Part shown: positions 36,409 through 44,628 of the stretch, in pieces
Position numbering within the stretch: position 1 is the stretch's first letter
Layout of the letters: each line of letters starts with the position of its first letter
Origin: Bradyrhizobium jicamae
GTDB lineage: Bacteria > Pseudomonadota > Alphaproteobacteria > Rhizobiales > Xanthobacteraceae
Assembly: GCF_018130695.1 (NCBI RefSeq)
Contig: NZ_JAFCJX010000008.1
Location: forward strand, 62,001 to 126,000
DNA: 64,000 nt
Reading direction: 5' to 3'
Translations under genes and position numbers: made by a program
Notes under the pieces: model-generated
The model's input: the letters and a program-made list of their open reading frames with translations, nothing else
What the model was told of the DNA's origin: nothing
Database searches by the model: none

Positions 36409-37143
36409 ATGGAACCGACTGCAGATTTTAACCCTTCCAGGCTGGCTCGCTCGCTGCTTCGGCGCAGCCGGCAGGGCGCGCTGGCCACATTGATGGCAGA
36501 CCACGGCGATCCCTATTGCTCCCTGGTCAATCTGGCCAGCCATCCGGATGCCTCGCCGATCCTGCTGATCTCGCGGCTGGCGCTGCATACCAAGAATATC
36601 CTGGCCGACAGCCGGGTCTCCCTGATGCTGGACGAGCGGGTCGCGGGCGATCCGCTGGAGGGGGCCCGGATCATGCTGGCCGGGCGGGCCGAGGAGGCTG
36701 ACGAAACCGAGGTCGACTTGCTCCGCCGGCGCTACCTCGCCGCCCATCCATCCGCAGAAGCCTTTGTAGAATTTAAGGATTTTTCGTTCTTCCGGATCCG
36801 CCCCGCCGGCGCCCATCTGGTCGCCGGCTTCGGCCGGATCGTCGACCTGAAGCCGGAGCAGTTTTTGACCGAAATCAGCGATGCGGGCGGCTTGCTGGAG
36901 GCCGAGCCGGGCGCCGTGGCGCACATGAACGAGGACCATCGCGAGGCCATGAACCTCTATGCGACGCGGCTGCTCGGGGCCGAGAGCGCCAATTGGGCCT
37001 GCACCGGCTGCGACCCCGACGGCATGGACATGCAAGCCGACGGCCGGACCCTGCGGCTCGATTTCCCGGAGCGGGTCACTGATGGCACCGGGCTCCGCAA
37101 GATGCTGGTGCGGCTCGCCGGCGAGGCCCGCGCCAAGGGCTGA
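36409..37143 (+). CDS. HugZ-like haem-utilisation/PNPOx-fold protein with DUF2470
   Basis: A 244-residue protein. The N-terminal part (about 10-150) has the split-barrel pyridoxamine-phosphate-oxidase-like fold (ALATLMADHGDPYCSLVNLA; FEFKDF-like end). The C-terminal DUF2470 region holds AHMNEDHREAMNLYATR. This layout is that of HugZ/HutZ haem-degrading proteins, which bind haem and help release iron. The haem ligand cannot be fixed from sequence alone. It is divergent from chvI. Confidence 0.8.
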   Translation: MEPTADFNPSRLARSLLRRSRQGALATLMADHGDPYCSLVNLASHPDASPILLISRLALHTKNILADSRVSLMLDERVAGDPLEGARIMLAGRAEEADETEVDLLRRRYLAAHPSAEAFVEFKDFSFFRIRPAGAHLVAGFGRIVDLKPEQFLTEISDAGGLLEAEPGAVAHMNEDHREAMNLYATRLLGAESANWACTGCDPDGMDMQADGRTLRLDFPERVTDGTGLRKMLVRLAGEARAKG

Positions 37144-37210
37144 GCATCGCGCTGAATTGAACGGCCGCTGCCGCTTCCGCGACCCATGGCGGTGTGGAGG
37201 CGAGACGTTC

Positions 37211-39793
37211 ATGAAATCCAGCAGTCGTTTGGTCGTTACGTTCTGGCTTGCGCTCGCCGCAACCACGAGCCTGACCGCGCCGTCGCGCGCGGGTGACGCC
37301 ACCAGCGCCAGGATCAACGAGCTCAGCCGCGCGGGCAAGATCGCCGAAGCCATTCCGCTCGCGAAAGCGCAGCTCGACAGCCTTGAAAGGAAGTTCGGAC
37401 CCAACAATCGCGACGTTGCGGCGGCGCTGAACAATCTGGCGCAGCTCTATGGCAGCCAGGGCCGCGACGCCGAGGCCGAGCCGATGCTGAAGCGCGCGCT
37501 CGCGATCCTCGACAAGACGTCGGGTCTGGACTCCGTCGACGCCGCGCCGATGCTGAACAATCTCGCCGCGCTCTATCAGCGCCAGGAGCGTTTTGCCGAT
37601 GCCGAGCCGCTCTTCAAGCGCGCCCTTTCGATCCGCGAGAAGTCGCTGCCGGCAGGTCATCCCGATCTCGGGCAATCCCTGAACAATCTGGCGACGCTCT
37701 ACGAGAAGCAGGGCAATCACGACCAGTCTGAGCCGCTGTTCAAGCGGGCGCTCGCGATCTACGAGAAGGTCGGCGGCCCCGAACATCCCGCGGTCGCAAC
37801 CTTGCTCAACAATATCGGTCAGGTCGACAAGGTGCAGGGCCGCTACGCCGAGGCCGAGCCCCTGATCAAGCGCTCGCTGGCGATCCGTGAAAAGGTGCTC
37901 GGCCGCGACCATGCCGACGTCGCGCGCTCGCTCAACAATCTCGCCGATCTCTATGAACGGCAGGGCCGCCTAGAGGACGCCGAGCCGTTGTATCAGCGCG
38001 CGGTCACGATCCGGCAAAGCGCGCTCGGCCCCGATCATCCCGATCTTGCGATCTCCTCGAACAATCTTGCCTCGCTCTACCAGAGCGAAGGCCGCACCGC
38101 GGATGCGCTGCCGATCGTCGAAGGCACGATCGCGAACGGCCGCGCGCAGCTGCGCGTCGCGCTGCCGGTGCTGTATGCGAGCAAGCCACAATTGCTGCCG
38201 GCGGAGAAGGCGCTCGATGACGCCCTCAACGTGGTCCAGCGCGGCACGCAGTCGTCCGCGGCGTCCGCCGTGAACAAGCTCGCGGTGCGGCTCGCCGCCG
38301 GCACCGATCGTCTTGCACAGCTGGTGCGTCGCGACCAGGACCTCGCGTCCGAGACCGAGATGCTCGACAAATCGCTGCTCGCAGCCGTGTCAAAGGACAG
38401 GACCAGGCGCGATCCCGCGGCCGAGCAGCGCAGCCGCCAGCGTCTGTCTGCAATCGCCACCGAGCGCGCCGGCCTGCAGAAGACGTTTGCCGGCGAATTC
38501 CCCGACTATGCCGCGCTGTCGAATCCGTTGCCGATGACGGCGAAGGAAATCCAGGCGCTGCTGTCCGATAATGAGGCGATGGTGCTGTTCTCGGTCAACG
38601 AGAAGGACACGTACGTTTTTGCGATCACCCGCGAGGGCGTCGACTGGAAGCCAATTGCGCTCGGCGCCGAGGCGCTGTCGCAAAAGGTCGCCGCTTTCCG
38701 CCGTGGGCTCGACATCAACAAGGCGAACGACGGCGCCGGCAAGAACGGCCTGTTCGATCTCGCGCTCGCCAACGAGCTCTACACGACGCTGCTCGGCCCG
38801 GTCGACACGCTGGTCAAGGACAAACGCAGCCTGCTGGTGGCGCCGAGCGGCGCGCTGACTGCGTTGCCGTTCCATCTGCTGGTGACCGAAAAGCCGTCGG
38901 CCGCGATCCCCGAGACCTTCGCGGGCTATCGCGATGCCGCGTGGCTATTGAAGCGTCAGGCGATCTCGGTATTGCCGGCGGCATCGAGCCTGAAGGCATC
39001 GCGCCTGTTCGCGCGCAAGGAGGAGAGCACCAAGCCGATGACCGGCTTTGGTGATCCCCTGTTCAATCCATTGCAGGGCGGCGCCGGTGACAGCCGTACG
39101 ACCAGGCAGGCCTCGCGCGCGCTGGTGACATCCGCCTACACCGACTTCTGGCAGGGCGCGGGTGTCGATCGCATGCGGCTGTCGTCGGCGCTGCCGCAGC
39201 TGCCCGATACCGCCGATGAGTTGAATGCGGTGGCCAAGGATCTCGGCGTGTCCGATTCGGACATCCATCTCGGCACGGACGCGAGCGAGACCACCGTGAA
39301 GCGCGCCAATCTCGCCGATTACAGCATCGTCTATTTCGCAACACACGGCCTCGTCGCCGGTGATGTGAAGGGCGTTGCGGAACCTTCGCTCGTCCTGAGC
39401 ATTCCCAAACAGCCGACCGATTTCGACGACGGCCTGCTGACCTCGAGCGAGGTCGCGCAGCTCAAGCTCAACGCCGATTGGGTGGTGCTATCCGCGTGCA
39501 ACACGATAGCGGGCGACAAGCCCGGTGCCGAAGCGCTGTCCGGGCTCGCCCGGTCGTTCTTCTATGCCGGCGCACGCGCGCTGCTGGTGTCGCACTGGTC
39601 GGTGGATTCGGAAGCCGCAACGCGGCTGACGACGGCAACCTTCGATCGCCTCAAGGCCGATCCGAAGCTTGGCCGCGCCGAAGCGCTGCGCCAGGCCATG
39701 CTGGCCTATCTCAACGACACCGCCTCGCCGCGCAACGCATACCCGGCATTCTGGGCACCGTTTGCCCTGATCGGCGAAGGGGCGGTGCGGTAA
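37211..39793 (+). CDS. Exported TPR-CHAT protease
   Basis: An 860-residue protein from the ATG at 37211 (GGAGG at 37196-37200). A signal peptide spans about 1-28. Six or so TPR units of 42 residues follow (about 40-310), each with a LNNLAxLYxxQGR core, as in kinesin-light-chain-like proteins. The C-terminal CHAT domain (about 455-860) has the caspase-type dyad: His712 in YFATHGLVAGD and Cys763 in VVLSACNTIAGD. CHAT proteases cut proteins on a signal sensed by the TPR part. Export makes this a periplasmic form. The target is unknown. Confidence 0.87.
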   Translation: MKSSSRLVVTFWLALAATTSLTAPSRAGDATSARINELSRAGKIAEAIPLAKAQLDSLERKFGPNNRDVAAALNNLAQLYGSQGRDAEAEPMLKRALAILDKTSGLDSVDAAPMLNNLAALYQRQERFADAEPLFKRALSIREKSLPAGHPDLGQSLNNLATLYEKQGNHDQSEPLFKRALAIYEKVGGPEHPAVATLLNNIGQVDKVQGRYAEAEPLIKRSLAIREKVLGRDHADVARSLNNLADLYERQGRLEDAEPLYQRAVTIRQSALGPDHPDLAISSNNLASLYQSEGRTADALPIVEGTIANGRAQLRVALPVLYASKPQLLPAEKALDDALNVVQRGTQSSAASAVNKLAVRLAAGTDRLAQLVRRDQDLASETEMLDKSLLAAVSKDRTRRDPAAEQRSRQRLSAIATERAGLQKTFAGEFPDYAALSNPLPMTAKEIQALLSDNEAMVLFSVNEKDTYVFAITREGVDWKPIALGAEALSQKVAAFRRGLDINKANDGAGKNGLFDLALANELYTTLLGPVDTLVKDKRSLLVAPSGALTALPFHLLVTEKPSAAIPETFAGYRDAAWLLKRQAISVLPAASSLKASRLFARKEESTKPMTGFGDPLFNPLQGGAGDSRTTRQASRALVTSAYTDFWQGAGVDRMRLSSALPQLPDTADELNAVAKDLGVSDSDIHLGTDASETTVKRANLADYSIVYFATHGLVAGDVKGVAEPSLVLSIPKQPTDFDDGLLTSSEVAQLKLNADWVVLSACNTIAGDKPGAEALSGLARSFFYAGARALLVSHWSVDSEAATRLTTATFDRLKADPKLGRAEALRQAMLAYLNDTASPRNAYPAFWAPFALIGEGAVR

Positions 39794-40105
39794 TACGCAA
39801 CGCTTGTGCATCGCACGCACCGCTTGGTAGCGCTATCAAGCGACTAAAGGCCGCGCAGTGCCCAGAAAACCAGCAAAAACGAAAGCAAGGCGAAAGCACG
39901 CGGCGCGTTCGGCATTTGACGCGGATCAACGCCGCGCCATCGAATAAACCAAAACTGCGCGGACTGGCTTGGCAAGGACGGCGTTCCTCACTATTAGGTC
40001 GCCGGACCCGGGCCGGAAGGCTATCATTCAACAAGCGGTCACCGCGACGGGGCGCGAATAGCGACATTCGCGCAAACGGAATACGCGGCTTCGAGGAGGT
40101 TCTTC
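39794..40105. other. 312-base upstream region of pckA with a FixK-like box
   Basis: It carries one good regulatory candidate (39916-39929) and the ribosome site GGAGG (40097-40101) before the GTG start. No gene was recognised; the overlapping open frames are out-of-frame extensions of neighbouring genes. Confidence 0.65.
39916..39929. promoter_or_regulatory. Candidate FixK/FnrN box
   Basis: TTGACGCGGATCAA matches the FNR/FixK pattern TTGAC/T-N4-G/ATCAA, with the two half-sites 4 bases apart. It lies 177-190 bases upstream of the pckA start. By family knowledge this is where oxygen-responsive Crp/Fnr regulators bind in Bradyrhizobium. Which gene it would serve is inferred. Confidence 0.55.
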
Positions 40106-41722
40106 GTGCAAGAGACGGGCGTGCATAACGGTGCCTTTGGTGCCGACAAATTCGGCTTAAGAAATCTCAAGGGCGTGCAATGGAACCTCGGCGCGCCACA
40201 ACTTTATCAGCACTCGCTCTCCGCCGGAGAAGCGGTGCTCTCGGCTGACGGCGCGCTTTGCGCTGATACCGGTGAGTTCACCGGCCGCAGCCCCAAGGAC
40301 AAGTTCACGGTCCGCGACGCCTCCACCGACAAGAAGATGTGGTGGGCCGGCAACCAGTCGATCACCGCGGAGCAGTTCGAGGCGCTGTACCAGGACTTCC
40401 TCAAGCACGCTGAAGGCAAGTCCCTGTTCGCGCAGGATCTCTATGGCGGCGCCGATCCGGCCTATCGCATCAAGACCCGCGTCTTCACCGAGCTTGCCTG
40501 GCACTCGCTGTTCATTCGCACGCTGCTGATCCGCCCGGAGGCGTCGGAGCTCGCGAGCTTCGTACCGGAGCTCACCATCATCGACATGCCGAGCTTCCGC
40601 GCCGATCCGAAGCGTCACGGCTGCAAATCGGAGAACGTCGTCGCGATCGACTTCGCCCGCAAGATCGTCCTGATCGGCGGCTCCTATTATGCCGGCGAGA
40701 TGAAGAAGTCGGTGTTCACGACGCTGAACTATTACCTGCCCGAGCGCGGCGTGATGCCGATGCACTGCTCGGCCAATGTCGGCGCCAAGGGCGACACCGC
40801 GATCTTCTTCGGGCTGTCAGGCACCGGCAAGACCACGCTGTCGGCCGATCCGAACCGCACGCTGATCGGCGATGACGAGCACGGCTGGGGCCCGAACGGC
40901 GTGTTCAACTTCGAAGGCGGCTGCTACGCCAAGTGCATCAAGCTGTCGCAGGACGCCGAGCCCGAGATCTATGCCGCCTCGACCCGGTTCGGTGCGGTGC
41001 TTGAGAACTGCGTGCTCGACGAGACCACCCGCGTGGTGGATTTCGACGACGGCTCCAAGACCGAGAACACGCGCTCGGCCTATCCGCTCGATTTCATCCC
41101 GAACGCCTCGCGCACCGGCTGCGCACCGCAGCCGAAGAACGTGGTGATGCTGGCCGCCGACGCCTTCGGCGTGCTGCCGCCGATCGCCAAGCTGACGCCG
41201 GCGCAGGCGATGTATCACTTCCTGTCCGGCTACACCGCCAAGGTCGCCGGCACCGAGCGTGGTCTCGGCAACGAGCCGCAGCCGGAATTCTCCACCTGCT
41301 TCGGCTCGCCGTTCCTGCCGCTCGACCCCAGCGTCTACGGCAACATGCTCCGCGACCTGATCGCCAAGCACAATGTCGATTGCTGGCTGGTCAACACCGG
41401 CTGGACCGGCGGCAAGTATGGCACAGGCTCCCGCATGCCGATCAAGGTGACGCGTGCGCTGCTGACGGCCGCGCTCGACGGGTCCTTGCGCAACGTCGAA
41501 TTCCGCACCGACAAGTATTTCGGATTCGCGGTCCCGACCGCGCTGCCCGGCGTGCCGAACGAGATCCTCAATCCGGTCAACACCTGGAAGGACAAGGACG
41601 AGTTCGACAAGACGGCGCGTAGCCTGGTCGGCATGTTCCAGAAGAACTTTGCCAAGTTCGAAGCGCAGGTCGACGCCGAAGTCCGCGCCGCCGCGCCGGA
41701 CGTGAAGCTCGCCGCGGAATAA
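40106..41722 (+). CDS. pckA: Phosphoenolpyruvate carboxykinase (ATP)
   Basis: A 538-residue enzyme that turns oxaloacetate and ATP into PEP, the key gluconeogenic step for growth on dicarboxylates. The start is the GTG at 40106, with GGAGG 7 bases before. The ATP-binding P-loop [14 protein letters not shown] is at about 236-249; the lid and metal motifs are intact ([16 protein letters not shown]). It is near the chvI-chvG-ptsH cluster, as in related genomes. A terminator follows at 41746. Confidence 0.97.
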   Translation: MQETGVHNGAFGADKFGLRNLKGVQWNLGAPQLYQHSLSAGEAVLSADGALCADTGEFTGRSPKDKFTVRDASTDKKMWWAGNQSITAEQFEALYQDFLKHAEGKSLFAQDLYGGADPAYRIKTRVFTELAWHSLFIRTLLIRPEASELASFVPELTIIDMPSFRADPKRHGCKSENVVAIDFARKIVLIGGSYYAGEMKKSVFTTLNYYLPERGVMPMHCSANVGAKGDTAIFFGLSGTGKTTLSADPNRTLIGDDEHGWGPNGVFNFEGGCYAKCIKLSQDAEPEIYAASTRFGAVLENCVLDETTRVVDFDDGSKTENTRSAYPLDFIPNASRTGCAPQPKNVVMLAADAFGVLPPIAKLTPAQAMYHFLSGYTAKVAGTERGLGNEPQPEFSTCFGSPFLPLDPSVYGNMLRDLIAKHNVDCWLVNTGWTGGKYGTGSRMPIKVTRALLTAALDGSLRNVEFRTDKYFGFAVPTALPGVPNEILNPVNTWKDKDEFDKTARSLVGMFQKNFAKFEAQVDAEVRAAAPDVKLAAE

Positions 41723-41745
41723 TCGGCGCTTTCATTTCGAGATCG

Positions 41746-41772
41746 AAAAGGCGGCCCGCGTGGCCGCCTTTT
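41746..41772 (+). terminator. Rho-independent terminator after pckA
   Basis: AAAAGGCGGCC (41746-41756) pairs with GGCCGCCTTTT (41762-41772), with a 5-base loop. It lies 24 bases after the pckA stop. Confidence 0.92.
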
Positions 41773-41889
41773 CTGTTTCTGATGATGTCTTACTGTTTCC
41801 ATGGAAATATCGGGACAAGCAACGCAAGGTCTCGTTAACCCCCGTGCGTCCGTAGTCGCTCCATTCGATTTTCGGCATGGAGACCGGCG

Positions 41890-42255
41890 ATGGGCGACAT
41901 CATGAGCATCCTGCAGAACTCCTACACGTCTGCCTCGCTCTCGACGCCGTCGAGCACGCCCTATGTCAATGTCGATCCCGCGAGCTATCAGGGCAGCTGG
42001 GACGGCACCTATTCGAACGGCCAGACCTTCAAGTTCTCGATCTCCGACGTCAACGGATTCCGCGCCCAGGTGAAGTATCAGAGCGGGTCGACCACGCAGT
42101 ATCAGCAGGTGCTGATCAAGGACAATTCGTTCCGGATCGGCGACACCAAGTTCATCCTGCAAGGCCAGGGCAGTGCGCAGGTGCGCAACGTCATCAGCGA
42201 TCCCGCCACCGGCGCCACGACATTGATCGGCGGCACCGCGACGCAGGAGACGTGA
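41890..42255 (+). CDS. Small Thr/Ser-rich beta protein of unknown function
   Basis: A 121-residue protein without a clear signal peptide. The sequence is rich in Thr, Ser and Gln with strands of beta type (SWDGTYSNGQTFKFSISD; FRAQVKYQSGSTTQYQQ). The pattern GSWDGTYSNGQ is reminiscent of lipocalin-like or calycin repeats, but I do not recognise a family. An in-frame ATG at 41902 (MSILQN) is a second possible start. The ORF ends before a dispersed repeat (42266). Confidence 0.55.
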   Translation: MGDIMSILQNSYTSASLSTPSSTPYVNVDPASYQGSWDGTYSNGQTFKFSISDVNGFRAQVKYQSGSTTQYQQVLIKDNSFRIGDTKFILQGQGSAQVRNVISDPATGATTLIGGTATQET

Positions 42256-42265
42256 AGGGAGCACT

Positions 42266-42488
42266 TCACCTCTCCCCGCTCTTTGCGGGGAGAGGTCGAC
42301 GCCGGAGCGCAGCGTAGGCGGCGGGTGAGGGGCATGGCACGCGGCAAGCGGCGAATTCGATATTTGCCGCCAGGTCACTCGAGGAGTCGGAGAGGCTATC
42401 CGCATGGCACCGCCGTGCACGGCCCCTCACCCGGATCGCATCTGCGATGCGATCCGACCTCTCCCCGCTGAAGTGCGGGGAGAGGTGA
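42266..42488. repeat. Dispersed inverted repeat, TCACCTCTCC type, copy 3
   Basis: It opens TCACCTCTCCCCGCTCTTTG and closes TGCGGGGAGAGGTGA, with inner GGGTGAGGGG / CCCCTCACCC arms. It lies between two convergent genes. Confidence 0.9.
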
Positions 42489-42492
42489 AAGG

Positions 42493-43461
42493 TCAATCCG
42501 GCAGCACCGCATTGGTCGGCGTCGGTCGGTCAGCGATCTGCATGCCGAACAGGCTGCCGGTCAATTCGACCGCGACGCGCGCGGTGCGGCCGCGCTCGTC
42601 GAGGAAGGGATTGAGCTCGACGATATCTAGCGAGCGCACCAATCCAGAATCGTGCAGCAGCTCCATGATCAGATGCGCTTCGCGATAGGTGGCGCCGCCC
42701 GGCACCGTGGTGCCGACGCCGGGTGCGACTGCCGGATCGAGGAAGTCGACATCGAAGGAGACATGCAGCACGCCGTTCCTGGCGCGTACGCGCTCGATGA
42801 CGCGGCGGATCAGCACGGCGACGCCGAACTCGTCGATCGCGCGCATGTCGGCGATCGCGACCTTGCGCGCGCGCACCAACTCCTTCTCCAGCGGATCGAT
42901 CGAGCGGACGCCGAAGAGATCGAGCTGGTCGGGCGTGATCGGCGCGCGCGGCAATCCGCCGAGCAGATTATCGAGCCCGGGTTCGCCGCAGAGAAACGCC
43001 GCCGACATGCCATGCATGTTGCCGGTCAGCGTGGTCGACGGCGTGTTGTAATCGGCATGCGCGTCGAGCCACAGCACGAACAGCGGCCGGCCCTTGTCAC
43101 GCCAGTAGCGGGCGACGCCGTTCACCGAGCCCATCGACAGCGAATGATCGCCGCCCATGAAGATCGGGATCGCACCCGAGCTCGCGAGCCAGTACGAGCG
43201 CTCGCTCAAGGCGCGGATCCAGGTCTTCACCTCGTCGTAGAATTTTGCGTAGACCGGCACGGGCCCGTCCGGCACCACGGCCGGAATTGCGATGTCGCCG
43301 TGGTCGTCGACCGCAAAGCCGAGTTGCTGGAGCAGCCGCGCGATGCCCGCCGTGCGCAGCGCCGCGGGTCCCATCAGCGTTCCCGCCTGCGAAGCGCCGA
43401 TCTCGATCGGCGCGCCGAGCAGCGCGATGCGTTGCGGCATTGAGTTGCGGGTCTCGGACAT
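42493..43461 (-). CDS. rocF: Arginase family hydrolase
   Basis: A 322-residue enzyme from the ATG at 43461 ([10 protein letters not shown]); the open frame upstream reads through a dispersed repeat. The binuclear manganese motifs are [18 protein letters not shown] and SFDVDFLDP, as in arginases. It would convert arginine to ornithine and urea. The last motif and the [13 protein letters not shown] end are intact. The gene stands alone with a repeat just upstream (43481). Confidence 0.92.
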   Translation of the reverse strand: MSETRNSMPQRIALLGAPIEIGASQAGTLMGPAALRTAGIARLLQQLGFAVDDHGDIAIPAVVPDGPVPVYAKFYDEVKTWIRALSERSYWLASSGAIPIFMGGDHSLSMGSVNGVARYWRDKGRPLFVLWLDAHADYNTPSTTLTGNMHGMSAAFLCGEPGLDNLLGGLPRAPITPDQLDLFGVRSIDPLEKELVRARKVAIADMRAIDEFGVAVLIRRVIERVRARNGVLHVSFDVDFLDPAVAPGVGTTVPGGATYREAHLIMELLHDSGLVRSLDIVELNPFLDERGRTARVAVELTGSLFGMQIADRPTPTNAVLPD

Positions 43462-43480
43462 CGGAGCCCTTTCCAAAACC

Positions 43481-43600
43481 GTAGGGTGGGCAAAGGCGCG
43501 TAGCGCCGTGCCCACCATCAAGTGCGGTGCTCTGGATGGTGGGCACGCTTCCGCCTTCGCTCGTTGAGCTACGGCGGACAAGTCGCTTTGCCCACCCTAC
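43481..43600. repeat. Dispersed palindrome GTAGGGTGGGCAAAG, copy C
   Basis: This copy is longer (120 bases) because of a 25-base or so insertion before the right end. The outer arms match copies A and B. It lies upstream of the arginase gene, between it and the next gene's stop. Confidence 0.88.
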
Positions 43601-43605
43601 GCCGC

Positions 43606-44430
43606 TTACACCTTGAAATAGGCGATTTGCGTCGTGGTTGCGAGCAGGCGGCCGGATGGAGACCACAATTCGCCGTGCTGGTCGCCGTAACTCTTGTGGA
43701 AAATCCGGGCGTCGGCGACGGCCAGCACCTTGGTCGTGTCTTCCGCGGCGAGATCGGCGGAATCCACGTGGAAATACGTGGTCAGCGACACCGTGCCGAA
43801 CGGCACCAGCTCGCGCCGCGCATGGAACACGCGGCCGAAGAAGGCGTCCGACATCGACATCAGCGACAGCGCGTCCAGCTTGCGCGGCTTCTTGTCAGCG
43901 ATCCACAGCTTGGAATAGGGGCTCAGCGGCTCGCTCGGCGGCGGCGCGGTGCCGAAGGTCGGCTCGCCCTCGACGAAGCGGAAGTCGTATTGCTTGACCC
44001 AGGTCATCGCGAGGCTCGGATAGGAGCGCGTCTGTTCGAACGGCGTGGCAGCACCGGGAAATGGCATCGGCTGGTGCGACCACGACGGCCGCCGCTCGGC
44101 GAACACCGCGGTCGCCAGCGTGACGACCTCGTCGCTGCCTTGCGTCATCTCCACGCTCCAGTGCTGGCTGGAGCGGTTGGCCTTCACCAGGCGGACGTCG
44201 AGATCGAAGGCGCCTTCCTTGACCGGTGCGCAGTAATTGACCGTCAGCGCCAGCGGATCGCCGGCACGCTGCGGATGCTCGATCAGCGCGCGCAGAATCG
44301 TCGCGGCCGTGCAGCCGCCGAACGGGCCGACAAAGGCCCAGTAATCCGGACTGGTGCGTCCCTGCCAGCGGCTGTCACCGGCGGTGACGGCGGTCGCTTC
44401 ATCGAAAAGATGCGGGGTCTTGGTGAGCAT
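43606..44430 (-). CDS. Hotdog-fold acyl-CoA thioesterase
   Basis: A 274-residue protein from the ATG at 44430 (MLTKTPHLFDEA). It has two hotdog modules of the TesB/4HBT_3 kind: the first around YWAFVGPFGGCTAATILRAL, the second around MSDAFFGRVFHARRELVPFGTVSLTTYFH. Such enzymes hydrolyse acyl-CoA. The acyl chain length is unknown. An upstream extension to 44502 would be translated from a repeat and is rejected. Confidence 0.85.
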   Translation of the reverse strand: MLTKTPHLFDEATAVTAGDSRWQGRTSPDYWAFVGPFGGCTAATILRALIEHPQRAGDPLALTVNYCAPVKEGAFDLDVRLVKANRSSQHWSVEMTQGSDEVVTLATAVFAERRPSWSHQPMPFPGAATPFEQTRSYPSLAMTWVKQYDFRFVEGEPTFGTAPPPSEPLSPYSKLWIADKKPRKLDALSLMSMSDAFFGRVFHARRELVPFGTVSLTTYFHVDSADLAAEDTTKVLAVADARIFHKSYGDQHGELWSPSGRLLATTTQIAYFKV

Positions 44431-44470
44431 GAAATTCCCTGAGCATGGTCTGTCGTCATTCACGAGTCCC

Positions 44471-44529
44471 ACCACCACGAGCACGCCGGGAATGGTGGGC
44501 ACGTCGCTACGCTCCTTTGCCCACCCTAC
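44471..44529. repeat. Dispersed palindrome GTAGGGTGGGCAAAG, half copy D
   Basis: Only the right half is present: ACGAGCACGCCG, then GGTGGGCACGTCGCT and CTTTGCCCACCCTAC. The left arm is absent, so this copy is decayed or truncated. Confidence 0.85.
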
Positions 44530-44628
44530 GGACTACGCTCGCAATGACGGTCGTCATGTTATGGCAATATCGCGATTGCCACGCCAAATTCAATGACGTC
44601 TGAGGTCATCGATTTCCGCGTGCCGGGA

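Noticed and set aside
43462-43581. N-terminal extension of the arginase
   Set aside because: It would be translated from the dispersed repeat at 43481; the ATG at 43461 gives a normal length.
44431-44502. N-terminal extension of the thioesterase
   Set aside because: It reads into the half repeat at 44471; the ATG at 44430 starts the conserved part.
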